A DNA stretch of 64,000 nt from Acetobacter sp. CAG:977 (GTDB lineage Bacteria; Pseudomonadota; Alphaproteobacteria; CAAGCB01; CAG-977). This document shows, piece by piece, positions 40,749-49,137 of the stretch (position 1 is the first letter of the stretch; every line of letters starts with the position of its first letter). The stretch covers positions 562,071 through 626,070 of the forward strand of contig HF994935.1 of the NCBI GenBank assembly GCA_000434295.1. Direction: 5' to 3'. Below the pieces are notes generated by a model. That model saw only the letters and a list, made by a program, of their open reading frames with translations, made no database searches and had not been told where the DNA came from. Both the position numbers and the translations under genes were made by a program.

Positions 40749-41112
40749 TGTTTTCGCCGTTTTTTAAAATTTCGGGATTAACGTCATCCAACATCTCTTG
40801 AGGATAAGGCAGAATTCCGTCTTCGGGGATTATGACCGGCGCTTTATAGACTTCGCCGAATTCTTCGTCATCGTTCATTTCCGCGACAAGGATTTGTTCG
40901 ATTTGCGTCAATAATTTTCTGACTTTGGCTGGGATATAGGCGATAGGGGCGAGTTGGTTGTCTGATCGTTTGAACAAAGCGGCATTTAAACCGTCGAAAT
41001 AAAAGACGGGGGCGGCGGGAGAATCGGGAACGGCTTGGATTAACATCATCAGATCGCCGTTTCCGTTGTCGATAAAATCGTATTCCAAATTAATAATTTC
41101 GGCAGACAGCAT
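40741..41112 (-). CDS. Small protein of unknown function, related to the gene at 37462
   Basis: 123 residues from ATG at 41112, with AAGGA 8 bases upstream on the minus strand. No family recognised. PDSPAAPVFYFDGLNAALFK is similar to a segment of the 37462-37836 product. The C-terminal third is acidic (EMNDDEEFGEV, then a Pro-rich PEDGILPYPQEMLDDV). It is followed by mazG with an 8-base overlap, so the two are coupled. Confidence 0.75.
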   Translation of the reverse strand: MLSAEIINLEYDFIDNGNGDLMMLIQAVPDSPAAPVFYFDGLNAALFKRSDNQLAPIAYIPAKVRKLLTQIEQILVAEMNDDEEFGEVYKAPVIIPEDGILPYPQEMLDDVNPEILKNGENNA

Positions 41113-41445
41113 CAAAAAGTCCTTTTCAAAGCATCAGGAGAGCCTATATTAGAACAAGATTGTCGTTTGGCAAGATTGAAAACGAAGTGAATCGCCTGTT
41201 TCAGTCTTTTGTCTATTTTTGAAAATTCCGCATTTATTTTTCGTTTTTTAAAATTTGTTTCGTCTTAAAAAAAGGTAAAAAGAAGGAATATTTTAATATA
41301 TCATATTGATAAATAATGATTTTATGATTTTTGAGGTTGGGTAACGAAAAAAAATCGAAAAAATAGACAAAAAAGGTATTGAAAAAAAGAAAAAGGTTCT
41401 GTATAACTGAATCTAACAAGGAAATGTTTTTTAAGTGAGGCTATC
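41113..41445. other. AT-rich gap with one promoter
   Basis: This 333-base gap is very rich in A and T. It holds the ribosome site of the gene at 40741 and a good promoter toward the HAD gene (41379-41407). Reading frames in it are low-complexity Phe/Lys and look accidental. The string AAAATCGAAAAAAT near 41350 recurs near 42582 on the other side of the HAD gene. I see no RNA gene or repeat array. Confidence 0.6.
41379..41407 (+). promoter_or_regulatory. Promoter for the HAD phosphatase gene
   Basis: TTGAAA at 41379-41384, a 17-base spacer, and TATAAC at 41402-41407. It lies 39 bases before the ATG. Confidence 0.65.
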
Positions 41446-42483
41446 ATGACAGAAAAAACCCCGGTCAAATTAATTGTCAGCGATATCGACAATACGATTT
41501 CGGACTTCTTTAACGTATGGGGTCTGACGACGGACAAAGCCGTTGAACAGCTGGCAGCCAGCCGCGGCATAGACAAAGACGTGTTGTATGCGGACATTCG
41601 CGACAATACATCGGGCTATGCACGTTTCCACAGCATATCGGCGTTGGTAAAAGAAGCTCCGATGCTCAGCCTGGAAGGCAAATCTCCCGAAGAAGCCGCT
41701 CGTTTGGAAAAACATGATGCCGCGCTGATTCACCAGATTCAAAAAGAACGTTCGGAAGGCAACAAAGTCTATGAAGGCGTTATTGCGACGGTTCGCAAGG
41801 CCAAAGCCGCAGGAACGGGATTTGTTCTTTATACGGACGCCCCGATTGCCGGTGCCGTTGAACGTTTGGCGGATATGAAGTTCCCCATTGATCTGATTGA
41901 CGGAATGGTTTGCCGTGCCGACCACACGACGGAAGAAGTTGACGGCAAGATTCAGTTTAAGAAAGCCCCCATGCAGGTCAAGGGCAGCAAGTATGATAAG
42001 TATCGTGATGAACTTGCGGCAAAGCTGGGCGACAAGCTGGTTATGAATTCTGCCGATATGTGGAAACCCAATCCTGCCGTTATGCAGGGGATTTTGGATC
42101 GCCATAATGCGAAGCCCGAAGAAACGGTTATGGTCGGCGACAATATTCGTTCCGACGGCGGTGCCGTTCGTCTCGGATGCTCGTTTGCTTGGCAGAAGGA
42201 AGGCGCGGAAGTTTTGCCCGAAGTTAAGGGAATGTACGGCAAAATTAACGAAATTGCTTCTTACTCCATCGGTGTTGAAGGTCACTTGCAACAGCTGGCA
42301 TCCATTAAAAAGGATGATCCCGAACTGGGTAAGGCTTATGACAAGCATATGGTTACGTTGGAAAACGGCTTTAAGGATTTGAACAAGTTCTATCGTTTCA
42401 TGCCGTTGGAACAGTCCAAAGAACAAAGCAATACCAACGTTGCCTTTACGGCATTGGCTCGCCGCAAAGCACGCGGGATGTAA
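41446..42483 (+). CDS. HAD-superfamily hydrolase
   Basis: Likely a phosphatase; substrate unknown. Motif I is VSDIDNTI, with the nucleophile Asp and the Asp two residues on. Motif II is VLYTDAP. Motif III is the Lys of WKPNP, and motif IV is MVGDNIRSDG. A helical cap (about 30-110) lies between motifs I and II. The last 70 residues are helical and basic (ARRKARGM) and are not part of the core. It has its own promoter and a strong terminator, so it is monocistronic, and the AT-rich flanks set it off from its neighbours. Confidence 0.88.
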   Translation: MTEKTPVKLIVSDIDNTISDFFNVWGLTTDKAVEQLAASRGIDKDVLYADIRDNTSGYARFHSISALVKEAPMLSLEGKSPEEAARLEKHDAALIHQIQKERSEGNKVYEGVIATVRKAKAAGTGFVLYTDAPIAGAVERLADMKFPIDLIDGMVCRADHTTEEVDGKIQFKKAPMQVKGSKYDKYRDELAAKLGDKLVMNSADMWKPNPAVMQGILDRHNAKPEETVMVGDNIRSDGGAVRLGCSFAWQKEGAEVLPEVKGMYGKINEIASYSIGVEGHLQQLASIKKDDPELGKAYDKHMVTLENGFKDLNKFYRFMPLEQSKEQSNTNVAFTALARRKARGM

Positions 42484-42510
42484 AACGGTTTAAAATAAAC
42501 AACTGCAAAG

Positions 42511-42540
42511 GGCGGGTAAGGTTACCCGCCTTTTGTTTTT
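42511..42540 (+). terminator. Rho-independent terminator
   Basis: GGCGGGTA pairs with TACCCGCC around AGGT, followed by TTTTGTTTTT. It closes the HAD gene. Confidence 0.9.
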
Positions 42541-42627
42541 TGCAACTCTATGAAATTTATAATTTTTTTTTGAAATAAAAATCGAAAAAATCAAGCTAAA
42601 AAAAACATTTTTTCGCACTGCGCGCCC

Positions 42628-42661
42628 TTGACAGAAAACGCGTAACCTTGCAATCTATATA
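42628..42661 (+). promoter_or_regulatory. Candidate promoter for the 42698 gene
   Basis: A perfect -35 TTGACA at 42628-42633. The -10 is uncertain: CAATCT at spacing 17 or TATATA at 42656-42661 with a long spacing of 22. Confidence 0.4.
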
Positions 42662-42697
42662 AAACGATTATTCCTTAAATTTGAAAGGATAACAGTC

Positions 42698-43063
42698 TTG
42701 GTTAATCAATTTGCGGAAGAAGACAATTTGATACGGGCCGCGTCTTTTTTGCCGTCAAAAGAAGAGCTGAAAAAACAGCAGGAAAATGCGGTCTCGGCAG
42801 CCGATCCGCTTTCGGCTTTGCTCTATTCGGATGATCGGGATACGATTTTATACGGTATTTTCGGGGACTTGCCCGATTACAGCAATCCGGATATGGAGGC
42901 TCTTTGGGATGAAGTGCTGGAAGCAGATCCCGAAGTCATTTTTGAATACTGCTTCAGAAAAGGAATTGATTTGTTTCAGGATGACGGACGCCCCGTTGCA
43001 CCGTGGCGGGATATCGCCGTTATGCTGAAGGCAATCGATAAAGGAATACTTCAGTTGGCTTGA
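42698..43063 (+). CDS. Small acidic protein of unknown function
   Basis: 121 residues, no named family recognised. The start is TTG at 42698 with AAAGGA 8 bases upstream; no in-frame ATG exists before residue 65. The protein is strongly acidic and predicted helical, with DPLSALLYSDDRDTILYGIF and DEVLEADPEVIFEYCFRKGI. No signal or membrane segment. It precedes the DUF502 gene by 18 bases and probably shares its transcript. Confidence 0.7.
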   Translation: MVNQFAEEDNLIRAASFLPSKEELKKQQENAVSAADPLSALLYSDDRDTILYGIFGDLPDYSNPDMEALWDEVLEADPEVIFEYCFRKGIDLFQDDGRPVAPWRDIAVMLKAIDKGILQLA

Positions 43064-43081
43064 TATTTTTCGGTAAAAACA

Positions 43082-43789
43082 ATGGCGGAAGAAACTCCTG
43101 GTAAAGACAATAATAAAAAAGGTTTTGCCGCACGGATGCGGAACTATTTTTTAACGGGGATTCTCGTTACCGCTCCGCCGGCTCTGACGATATATTTAGC
43201 CGTCCTGTTCGTTAATTTTATCGACAGCAAAGTCAGAGGCTTAATCCCTGCCGAATATAATCCCGAACAATATTTGCCTTTTGCCATTCCCGGTTTGGGC
43301 GTCGTGATTGTTTTGGTCGCCATGATACTTTTGGGCGCCTTTACAACGGGCTTTGTCGGGCGCTTGTGCATGCGCCAGTGGGAAAGAATGTGGGAAAGTA
43401 TGCCGTTCGTATCGGGCATATACAGCGCATTCAAACAAATCTTTGAAACGGTTTTTTCAAAAAAATCAAATGCGTTCAGACAGGTCGTTCTGGTCGAGTT
43501 CCCCAGAAAAGACGCTTGGACGTTGGCGTTTGTGACGGCGGATGCTCCTTACGAAGTCGAGCACTCGTTGAATTGCAAGGATATGTTGTCGGTTTATGTC
43601 CCGACGACGCCGAACCCGACTTCCGGATATTTGATGATGTTTAAAAAAGAAGACGTCGTTCCGGTCGATATGACCGTTGAAGAAGGGTTGAAGCTGATTA
43701 TTTCTCTGGGGATTATCGTCAAAAAACGTCCCGAAGATTTTTCATTGCCTTCGGCTTTTCATCATCATTCTTCTTCGGATGAAAAATAA
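43082..43789 (+). CDS. DUF502 family membrane protein
   Basis: 235 residues. Two membrane helices at about 23-45 (FLTGILVTAPPALTIYLAVL) and 70-95 (GLGVVIVLVAMILLGAFTTG), then the family block WESMPFVSGIYSAFKQIFETV. The C-terminal domain contains VYVPTTPNPTSGYLMMF, also typical of DUF502. It ends in a His/Ser-rich tail. The family is widespread in Proteobacteria and its function is unknown. Confidence 0.9.
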   Translation: MAEETPGKDNNKKGFAARMRNYFLTGILVTAPPALTIYLAVLFVNFIDSKVRGLIPAEYNPEQYLPFAIPGLGVVIVLVAMILLGAFTTGFVGRLCMRQWERMWESMPFVSGIYSAFKQIFETVFSKKSNAFRQVVLVEFPRKDAWTLAFVTADAPYEVEHSLNCKDMLSVYVPTTPNPTSGYLMMFKKEDVVPVDMTVEEGLKLIISLGIIVKKRPEDFSLPSAFHHHSSSDEK

Positions 43790-43803
43790 AAAAAACAGGA
43801 TAT

Positions 43804-43831
43804 AAAAAAGGAGGGAAATCCCTCCTTTTTT
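43804..43831. terminator. Bidirectional terminator
   Basis: AAAAAAGGAGGG pairs with CCCTCCTTTTTT around AAAT. It serves DUF502 on the plus strand and the ELM1-like gene on the minus strand. Confidence 0.9.
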
Positions 43832-45101
43832 ATCGGCTTTTCGATTTTAATGTCTTTAAGACCAAAGGTGTTTGTTGCTTTTTGCTTTGGTAAAAAGTTT
43901 CTTTAAGCGTCGTTAATCTAGATTTCTTTTCTTCGTTTAGAAACTTATCGACAGCGTTAATGATTGTTGAATTGGTCTGCGGCAATACGGGCATTGAAAA
44001 TGCCGTGTCAAAGACGCGGTCATCGTTTAAATCCAAAACGTACTTGTTTTTGCAAGCATTAAACAGCCTGTGGCAATCGGGACGTTTTTCCGGATCAATT
44101 TCCATATCGCCGTAGACGGCGGTTTTTATTCCCAAGGCAGCCGTGTCGGAAGTGTAAGAAAAGCTGTCCATGGTTCCGATAACGATACTGCTTTGCGCAA
44201 GTATTGCAGGATATATGTTCCCGATTTTTTGGCTTTGTTCGGCGAATTCTTTTTTGTATTTTCCGGAATACATGCGAAAATCGGCGGCTTCGTTATCGTT
44301 TTGAGCGATTTTTTTCGCATTGTAAAAAGCCATATTATTTTCGCTGCACTTTTCAAACAAAAAGTCAGTAACGTCGGTCGGTGTTCTCGGGCTGTTTCCG
44401 AAAGCGACGTTAAATCCTTTTTCTTGGAATTCTTTAGCGCGTTTCCAGAGATTTTCCGCATCTTTCAGCGTGAATTTAATTTCGGGACCTTCGACGCGCC
44501 CGCCCAAAGAAAAGAAGGCTGTCGGCTTGCCGTTTTTGAACTGAGCCAATTCTTCTGAAAATTTCGGAGAGTTTGCTTCCTGATTGATGCGTACTTTTGT
44601 TAAGTTTCCGGCAACGCCCAAAGTCGGCACGACCTTGCATTTCATGCCGGTTTGATTGTTTTCGACGGCGTTTGCCTGTTCTTTTGTCATCAGGTGGTAG
44701 GGGACGTTTGCGATGTCGGCGTTTTTATAATCGAAATAAGCGGAGGTCAGAACCAGAGTCGTTACGTTTCCGAGGTTATTGTTCTTATAATATTCTTTAA
44801 CGGCGCCGGCTAAAGCATCAGTGTTTTTTCCTGCGTTTTCCATGTCTCCGTGGTTAAAGGGCAGGACAAAGACATTTGGTTTCGGATTGTCTTTTAAGTA
44901 GGTGTCCAGAGCATCATTTACGGCTTTTTGAAAAGAAAACGCATCGGGGAACAGCCCTCTGTCCAAGATTTTTCCGTCAACGGATAGAAGCATTTTGTTT
45001 CTGGTAACGGGGACTTTTTTATCCGCTTCAGCTTCCAGTATCAGACCGCGCGTTTGATTGTCAGAGCCCAAACGTCCGCTGAGAAAACCGCAAAATTCCA
45101 T
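43830..45101 (-). CDS. ELM1-like protein (mitochondrial fission ELM1 family, divergent)
   Basis: 423 residues, Asn- and Lys-rich compared with neighbouring proteins. The opening GFLSGRLGSDNQTRGLILEA resembles the ELM1 motif with G, NQ and GL. Later parts also fit: FFSLGGRVEGPEIKFT, FNVAFGNSPRTPTDVTDFLF, and IVIGTMDSFSYTSDTAALG followed by KTAVYGD, as in glycosyltransferase-B-like folds. ELM1 proteins are common in Alphaproteobacteria but usually shorter and of unknown role. AGAGG precedes the ATG on the minus strand. It lies 58 bases downstream of the metallopeptidase-like gene. Confidence 0.55.
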   Translation of the reverse strand: MEFCGFLSGRLGSDNQTRGLILEAEADKKVPVTRNKMLLSVDGKILDRGLFPDAFSFQKAVNDALDTYLKDNPKPNVFVLPFNHGDMENAGKNTDALAGAVKEYYKNNNLGNVTTLVLTSAYFDYKNADIANVPYHLMTKEQANAVENNQTGMKCKVVPTLGVAGNLTKVRINQEANSPKFSEELAQFKNGKPTAFFSLGGRVEGPEIKFTLKDAENLWKRAKEFQEKGFNVAFGNSPRTPTDVTDFLFEKCSENNMAFYNAKKIAQNDNEAADFRMYSGKYKKEFAEQSQKIGNIYPAILAQSSIVIGTMDSFSYTSDTAALGIKTAVYGDMEIDPEKRPDCHRLFNACKNKYVLDLNDDRVFDTAFSMPVLPQTNSTIINAVDKFLNEEKKSRLTTLKETFYQSKKQQTPLVLKTLKSKSR

Positions 45102-45159
45102 AAGACACCTCTTAGAACAAAAAGGATCAACAAAACTATGATAAAATTTTTAGCCTTTC

Positions 45160-46326
45160 TTAAGAACGGGAATTTTTGGCACGAGTTTGAATAATTTCTG
45201 AGATATTTACGGATGAATTTTTTTTGTTCGCATTACGCGCTTTTTGAAATTTTCTCAGCTTTGCGCGCAAGAACACTTCTTTTAAATTCTTTGCTTTTCC
45301 TTCCATTATTTTGACCTGTTTCGGCGACATTTCGGCTTTTTGCCCGTAGGTATAATCCATCAGTTTATATGTGTTCGGATTTATGACGAACATATCATCA
45401 ATGGAACGGTCTGTTTTTCCGTAAGCGGCATTGGCGGCTTGAATGTTGAAATACCCTTGTTCTGACAAAGAAAGTTTTTCCGGAGATTTCAGATAATCGG
45501 CGGAATTTCCTGCATAGGAAACGCCGTTGACTTTAAAGAGAGTTTCGACGAAACGCCCCAGTTGTCGGTCGGACAGGTTTCTTTGTTGAGGCGCTTTCGC
45601 AAGACGGGCTTTTTCTGCTTTGGAATAATAATCGTCATACCAACAGATGATTCTCGAAGATTTATACCAAGCATTTGCAGCATTTTTTAATGTGTCGGGG
45701 TGGTCAAGTTTTCCTTTTTCCGCCGCTTGTTCAACGGCTTCGGCGGCGGCGGAGAAATATCCGTTTTTTATGACGTTAAGCGGTCCATAGTCCCCCAGCT
45801 GAGCCAGTTCATACCCGAATTTTGTTTGTACGGCGACGGCATCCGCTTCAATGGCGCGGTTAACGATCATATAAGATTTAAAGTTCAAGTCATTGTTTCT
45901 GTAAGTTTCGCGGAATTCCGGCACTTGGTCAAACTGAATGGAATGTCGCGCTTCATGAACCAAAACAGAACAGATAAAGTCTTTGTCGTCGCTTGCATGC
46001 AAACAGATTAATCGGTGAGCATCGTTGTAGAAACCGCCGCGTCCGTCATTTTCGGCATAGAGCAAAAAAGAATGCCCCGTTTCGCTTGCTTGGCGCAAAG
46101 TGTCGCGTCCGGTTTTTGACAGACAGGCACGATTAACGCTTTCTGAAAGAAGCGGGACTAAAGATTTGTCCATTTCAGGATCCAGAGTATAAGGAAACAG
46201 GCGGTTTCCCTCGGGATCAAGAGCGTACAAGACATTGGGATTTTGAGATTGCACATTGTTTTGTATCGGAGAAGCCTGAGGTATGGAAGACGGATTTTCA
46301 AAACGCTGCTGTAAAGAATCAGGCAT
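45160..46326 (-). CDS. Putative zinc metallopeptidase (DUF6782-like)
   Basis: 388 residues with no signal peptide. VLVHEARHSIQF holds an HExxH zinc motif at residues 124-128, and AIEADAVAVQ, with Glu160 and Asp162, could supply the third ligand. Upstream LICLHASDDKDF lies where these putative peptidases have a strand. This layout resembles the alphaproteobacterial family annotated as DUF6782. The first 45 residues are Pro/Gln/Asn-rich and disordered, and the C-terminus is a basic helix. It has its own promoter. Lack of a signal peptide and the disordered start leave open a role as a secreted effector or a cytoplasmic protease. Confidence 0.65.
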   Translation of the reverse strand: MPDSLQQRFENPSSIPQASPIQNNVQSQNPNVLYALDPEGNRLFPYTLDPEMDKSLVPLLSESVNRACLSKTGRDTLRQASETGHSFLLYAENDGRGGFYNDAHRLICLHASDDKDFICSVLVHEARHSIQFDQVPEFRETYRNNDLNFKSYMIVNRAIEADAVAVQTKFGYELAQLGDYGPLNVIKNGYFSAAAEAVEQAAEKGKLDHPDTLKNAANAWYKSSRIICWYDDYYSKAEKARLAKAPQQRNLSDRQLGRFVETLFKVNGVSYAGNSADYLKSPEKLSLSEQGYFNIQAANAAYGKTDRSIDDMFVINPNTYKLMDYTYGQKAEMSPKQVKIMEGKAKNLKEVFLRAKLRKFQKARNANKKNSSVNISEIIQTRAKNSRS

Positions 46327-46367
46327 ATTTATTCTCCTGTTTTTTTATAGTGATAACTTAAATATAT

Positions 46368-46395
46368 AAGATAGCATATATCTTTGTTTTGTCAA
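46368..46395 (-). promoter_or_regulatory. Promoter for the metallopeptidase-like gene
   Basis: On the minus strand TTGACA (46390-46395) is followed after 16 bases by TATCTT (46368-46373), with an extended TGC just before it. Confidence 0.55.
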
Positions 46396-46419
46396 TTTTG
46401 TCTATTTTGAAGAAGCAAC

Positions 46420-46452
46420 AAAAAAAAGCCTGACTTTATGTCAGGCTTTTTT
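46420..46452 (-). terminator. Terminator of the tRNA operon
   Basis: GCCTGAC (46428-46434) pairs with GTCAGGC (46440-46446), with A and T runs at both sides. On the minus strand it follows tRNA-Asn directly. Confidence 0.9.
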
Positions 46453-46455
46453 AAA

Positions 46456-46530
46456 TGGCTCCGGAGGAGGGATTCGAACCCCCGGCCGATCGGTTAACAG
46501 CCGATTGCTCTACCGCTGAGCTACTCCGGA
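46456..46530 (-). tRNA. tRNA-Asn (GTT)
   Basis: Full cloverleaf on the minus strand. The acceptor stem TCCGGAG pairs with CTCCGGA. The D arm is AGCTCAGCGGTAGAGC, the anticodon loop CTGTTAA gives GTT, and the T loop is TTCGAAT. The 3' CCA is encoded (46458-46456). Confidence 0.97.
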
Positions 46531-46540
46531 ATGGAACGAT

Positions 46541-46614
46541 TGGAGGCCGAGACCGGAATCGAACCGATATAGAAGGATTTGCAGTCCTCTGCATAACCAC
46601 TCTGCCACTCGGCC
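46541..46614 (-). tRNA. tRNA-Cys (GCA)
   Basis: Full cloverleaf on the minus strand. The acceptor stem GGCCGAG pairs with CTCGGCC. The anticodon loop CTGCAAA gives GCA, the T loop is TTCGATT, and T73 precedes an encoded CCA. It is the first tRNA of the pair; tRNA-Asn follows after 10 bases. Confidence 0.97.
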
Positions 46615-46652
46615 TTAGCCGTTCCTCAAGCGATCCGCTCAAGACAGGGATG

Positions 46653-46681
46653 TTTATACATTTGATTTGGCGACAGGTCAA
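46653..46681 (-). promoter_or_regulatory. Promoter of the tRNA-Cys/tRNA-Asn operon
   Basis: On the minus strand TTGACC (46676-46681), a 17-base spacer, and TATAAA (46653-46658), 38 bases before tRNA-Cys. Confidence 0.75.
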
Positions 46682-46778
46682 TAAAAAAATGAAAAAAAAT
46701 GAAAGCGCGTTTTTTTGTGAAGTTGTTTGCTTTTTTAAAGGTTTATATAGTATGTTTTCAAAGGAATTTTAATGGAGC

Positions 46779-47468
46779 ATGCCGTTGTTTCAATCATTGC
46801 CGTCATTTGAATCGGCGCGAAAGAATATGGTTTTGGGGCAACTTATTCCGAATCGCGTTTCGTCTCCGAAGATACTGGAAGCGATGTCTCGCGTTCCGAG
46901 GGAATTGTTTGTTCCCGACCGTTTGCAAAGCTTGGCTTACAGCGATGAACCCGTTCTTATCCGCGAAGGCGTTTTTTTGTTCGAGCCGTTGACGGCGGCA
47001 CGATTATTGGAATTGGCTCAGGCCGGTTCGGACGACGTTGTTTTAAACGTCAGGGCGGGGACGGGATATACGGCGGCATTATTGTCCAACTTTTCCCGTG
47101 CCGTTATCGGGCTTGAGGCGGATTCGGGTTTTTGCGAGACGGCACAGGAAATTTTAACTCTGTTGGAAACGGATAATGCGGCTGTTTTAAATAAAAATCC
47201 CGATCTCGGTTTTCCGTCTCAGGCGCCGTATGATGTTATATATATAGACGGTATTGTTACGAAGATTCCCGAAAATCTAATTGCGCAACTTTCGGAAGGC
47301 GGGCGGATGGTTTATGTTGAATCGAAACCCGGATCTTTATCGGCAAAGGCCGGAAAAGTCATAAAACGTAACGGTGTGCTGTCATTTACGTTTGCTTTTG
47401 ACATTGCTCTTAATCCCGAAATCCGCCTCTCGGAATACAAAAATTTTGTTTTTGATGAAGTTTTATAA
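46779..47468 (+). CDS. Protein-L-isoaspartate methyltransferase-like protein
   Basis: Rossmann methyltransferase of the PCMT family, in the position upstream of tolC common in Alphaproteobacteria. The cofactor motif reads VLNVRAGTGYTAALL and a later acidic YDVIYIDGIV is present. The substrate motif of true PCMT (TISQP after a Gly) reads FLFEP here, and VPRELFVP is kept. So SAM binding is possible but isoaspartate repair is doubtful. It has 229 residues. The ribosome site is weak (AAGGA 13 bases upstream). Confidence 0.75.
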   Translation: MPLFQSLPSFESARKNMVLGQLIPNRVSSPKILEAMSRVPRELFVPDRLQSLAYSDEPVLIREGVFLFEPLTAARLLELAQAGSDDVVLNVRAGTGYTAALLSNFSRAVIGLEADSGFCETAQEILTLLETDNAAVLNKNPDLGFPSQAPYDVIYIDGIVTKIPENLIAQLSEGGRMVYVESKPGSLSAKAGKVIKRNGVLSFTFAFDIALNPEIRLSEYKNFVFDEVL

Positions 47469-47494
47469 AGTTATTTGTTGATATTTGGGCGGTT

Positions 47495-47524
47495 TTGACT
47501 GTAAAAGAGAATCGTTTTTATATC
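47495..47524 (+). promoter_or_regulatory. Promoter for the tolC-like gene
   Basis: TTGACT at 47495-47500 and TATATC at 47519-47524, 18 bases apart, 57 bases before the ATG. Confidence 0.5.
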
Positions 47525-47581
47525 CGTGAATAAATATGCGGATGTTGTTTGTATGACCCGAAAGGCAGGAAAGGGACTTCA

Positions 47582-49024
47582 ATGCTGAATTTGAAAAAAG
47601 TATTGTCCGGGGTTTCATTGTCCGTGATGATGTTGGCGGGAGGAACCGTTCAGTCGGAAACATTGGAAGAAGCATTGGCATATACATATGTTGCGAATCC
47701 GCAGGTGTTGGCGCAACGGGCATATTTACGTTCAGTTTATGAAAAGATAGTTCAGAGCCAATCGGGCTATAAACCGACAATCGTGGGAGAAGCCAGCTAC
47801 GGCTACAGTTATGATCGAAACCGCATGCGCCCGAATTTTTTGGAAACGGAAGACGATCCCTATAACGTAGGCGTTAATGCCGTGCAACCTTTGTTTTCCG
47901 GCTTTGGGACGGTTGCGTCGGTCAAAGCGGCAAAGGCTCAGTTTGAGGCAGAACGCGCGAATTTAAAGACCGTTGAACAAAACACGTTAATGAGCGCCGC
48001 GACGGCTTATATGGATGTGATTCGCGACATGGCGCTGTTAAAATTGACGCAAAACAACGAAGCCGTTTTACGCCGTCAGTTGGAATATACTCAGGATCGT
48101 TTTCGCGTCGGAGAATTGACAAAGACGGACGTTGCTCAGTCAGAAGCGCGCTTGGCAGGAGCTGTTGCTTCGCGAATCGATGCGGAAGGGGCATTAAAGG
48201 TTTCGTATGCAACATATCGCCAAGTCATAGGCAAAATGCCCGATAAAATTTACGAGCCTTCCGTTCCCGAATCGAAACTCCCCCAAACTTTGGCGGAAGC
48301 GCTTGAGATTTCCGAAAAGCGCAATCCTCAGCTGGCATCGGCGGAACAGGCGGCAAAAAGTGCTTTAAGTTCTATTGACGTTGCGAAATCCGGACATTAT
48401 CCGACGTTGGATTTGCAAGGTTCGTTTTATCATGCAAAAACCAAAACGAATTTTAGCGGGGAGGTTTTTAAAGGGCATGCCGATGCTTCCGATGTTCAGC
48501 TGGTTATGAATGTTCCCCTTTATACGGCGGGCAGCGTCGCGTCCAAAGTAAGGGAAAGCAAACATTTGGCGGGTCAGGCTCGCATCAACGTTGATACCGT
48601 ACGTCGGGATGTTGCCCAAATGACGACCCAGGCTTGGGAAAATTATCATTCTTCGGTAGCGTCTTTGAAGTCTTTGGAAGAACAGGTCAGAGCTTCCGAA
48701 CTTGCTTTGGACGGCGTTAAAAGAGAAGAACAAGCCGGAACCCGTACCGTTTTGGACGTTTTGAACGCCGAACAGGAACTGTTGGATGCTCGCGTCAGCG
48801 TCGTGACGGCAAAAAGAGATCAGGTCGTTGCGGCATATCAGCTCTTGTCATCAATGGGGATGATGTCTCCGTCGGGTCTCGGGCTTGATTTGTCCAGGTA
48901 TCGCCGTAAAAAAGCAGCAGCGGAACAAACGGTCGAAAATAAGGATAAAACAGAAGAAAAATCCGAAGCCGACGAAAAACAAACGCCGGCGCCTTCCGAA
49001 ACAAAGAACGTTTCTGAATCATAA
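47582..49024 (+). CDS. tolC: TolC-family outer membrane channel
   Basis: Forms the outer membrane duct for type I secretion and efflux pumps. A signal peptide covers about 1-25. The two repeated halves each hold long helices and beta strands: LEEALAYTYVANPQVLAQRA and later LAEALEISEKRNPQLASAEQ, and VQPLFSGFGTV paired with NVPLYTAGSVA. QDRFRVGELTKTDVAQSEAR and REEQAGTRTVLDVLNAEQEL are typical of the family. The last 40 residues are a Lys/Glu-rich tail. The start at 47582 has AAGGGA upstream; 480 residues. A terminator follows. Confidence 0.95.
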   Translation: MLNLKKVLSGVSLSVMMLAGGTVQSETLEEALAYTYVANPQVLAQRAYLRSVYEKIVQSQSGYKPTIVGEASYGYSYDRNRMRPNFLETEDDPYNVGVNAVQPLFSGFGTVASVKAAKAQFEAERANLKTVEQNTLMSAATAYMDVIRDMALLKLTQNNEAVLRRQLEYTQDRFRVGELTKTDVAQSEARLAGAVASRIDAEGALKVSYATYRQVIGKMPDKIYEPSVPESKLPQTLAEALEISEKRNPQLASAEQAAKSALSSIDVAKSGHYPTLDLQGSFYHAKTKTNFSGEVFKGHADASDVQLVMNVPLYTAGSVASKVRESKHLAGQARINVDTVRRDVAQMTTQAWENYHSSVASLKSLEEQVRASELALDGVKREEQAGTRTVLDVLNAEQELLDARVSVVTAKRDQVVAAYQLLSSMGMMSPSGLGLDLSRYRRKKAAAEQTVENKDKTEEKSEADEKQTPAPSETKNVSES

Positions 49025-49056
49025 GCTCATCTTGTTGATAAAAAATACGGTTTTTT

Positions 49057-49090
49057 GGGGCAAGAGGTTAAATCTCATCTTGCCCCTTTT
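49057..49090 (+). terminator. Rho-independent terminator
   Basis: GGGGCAAGA pairs with TCTTGCCCC around a 12-base loop, followed by four T. It ends the tolC-like gene. Confidence 0.75.
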
Positions 49091-49137
49091 GATTCAGATG
49101 GTATATTAAAGTACCGTTTATGAGAATTGGACGAACA

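Noticed and set aside
46455..46772. Open frame across the tRNA genes
   Set aside because: It is read through two complete tRNAs, their promoter and flanks, so it is accidental.
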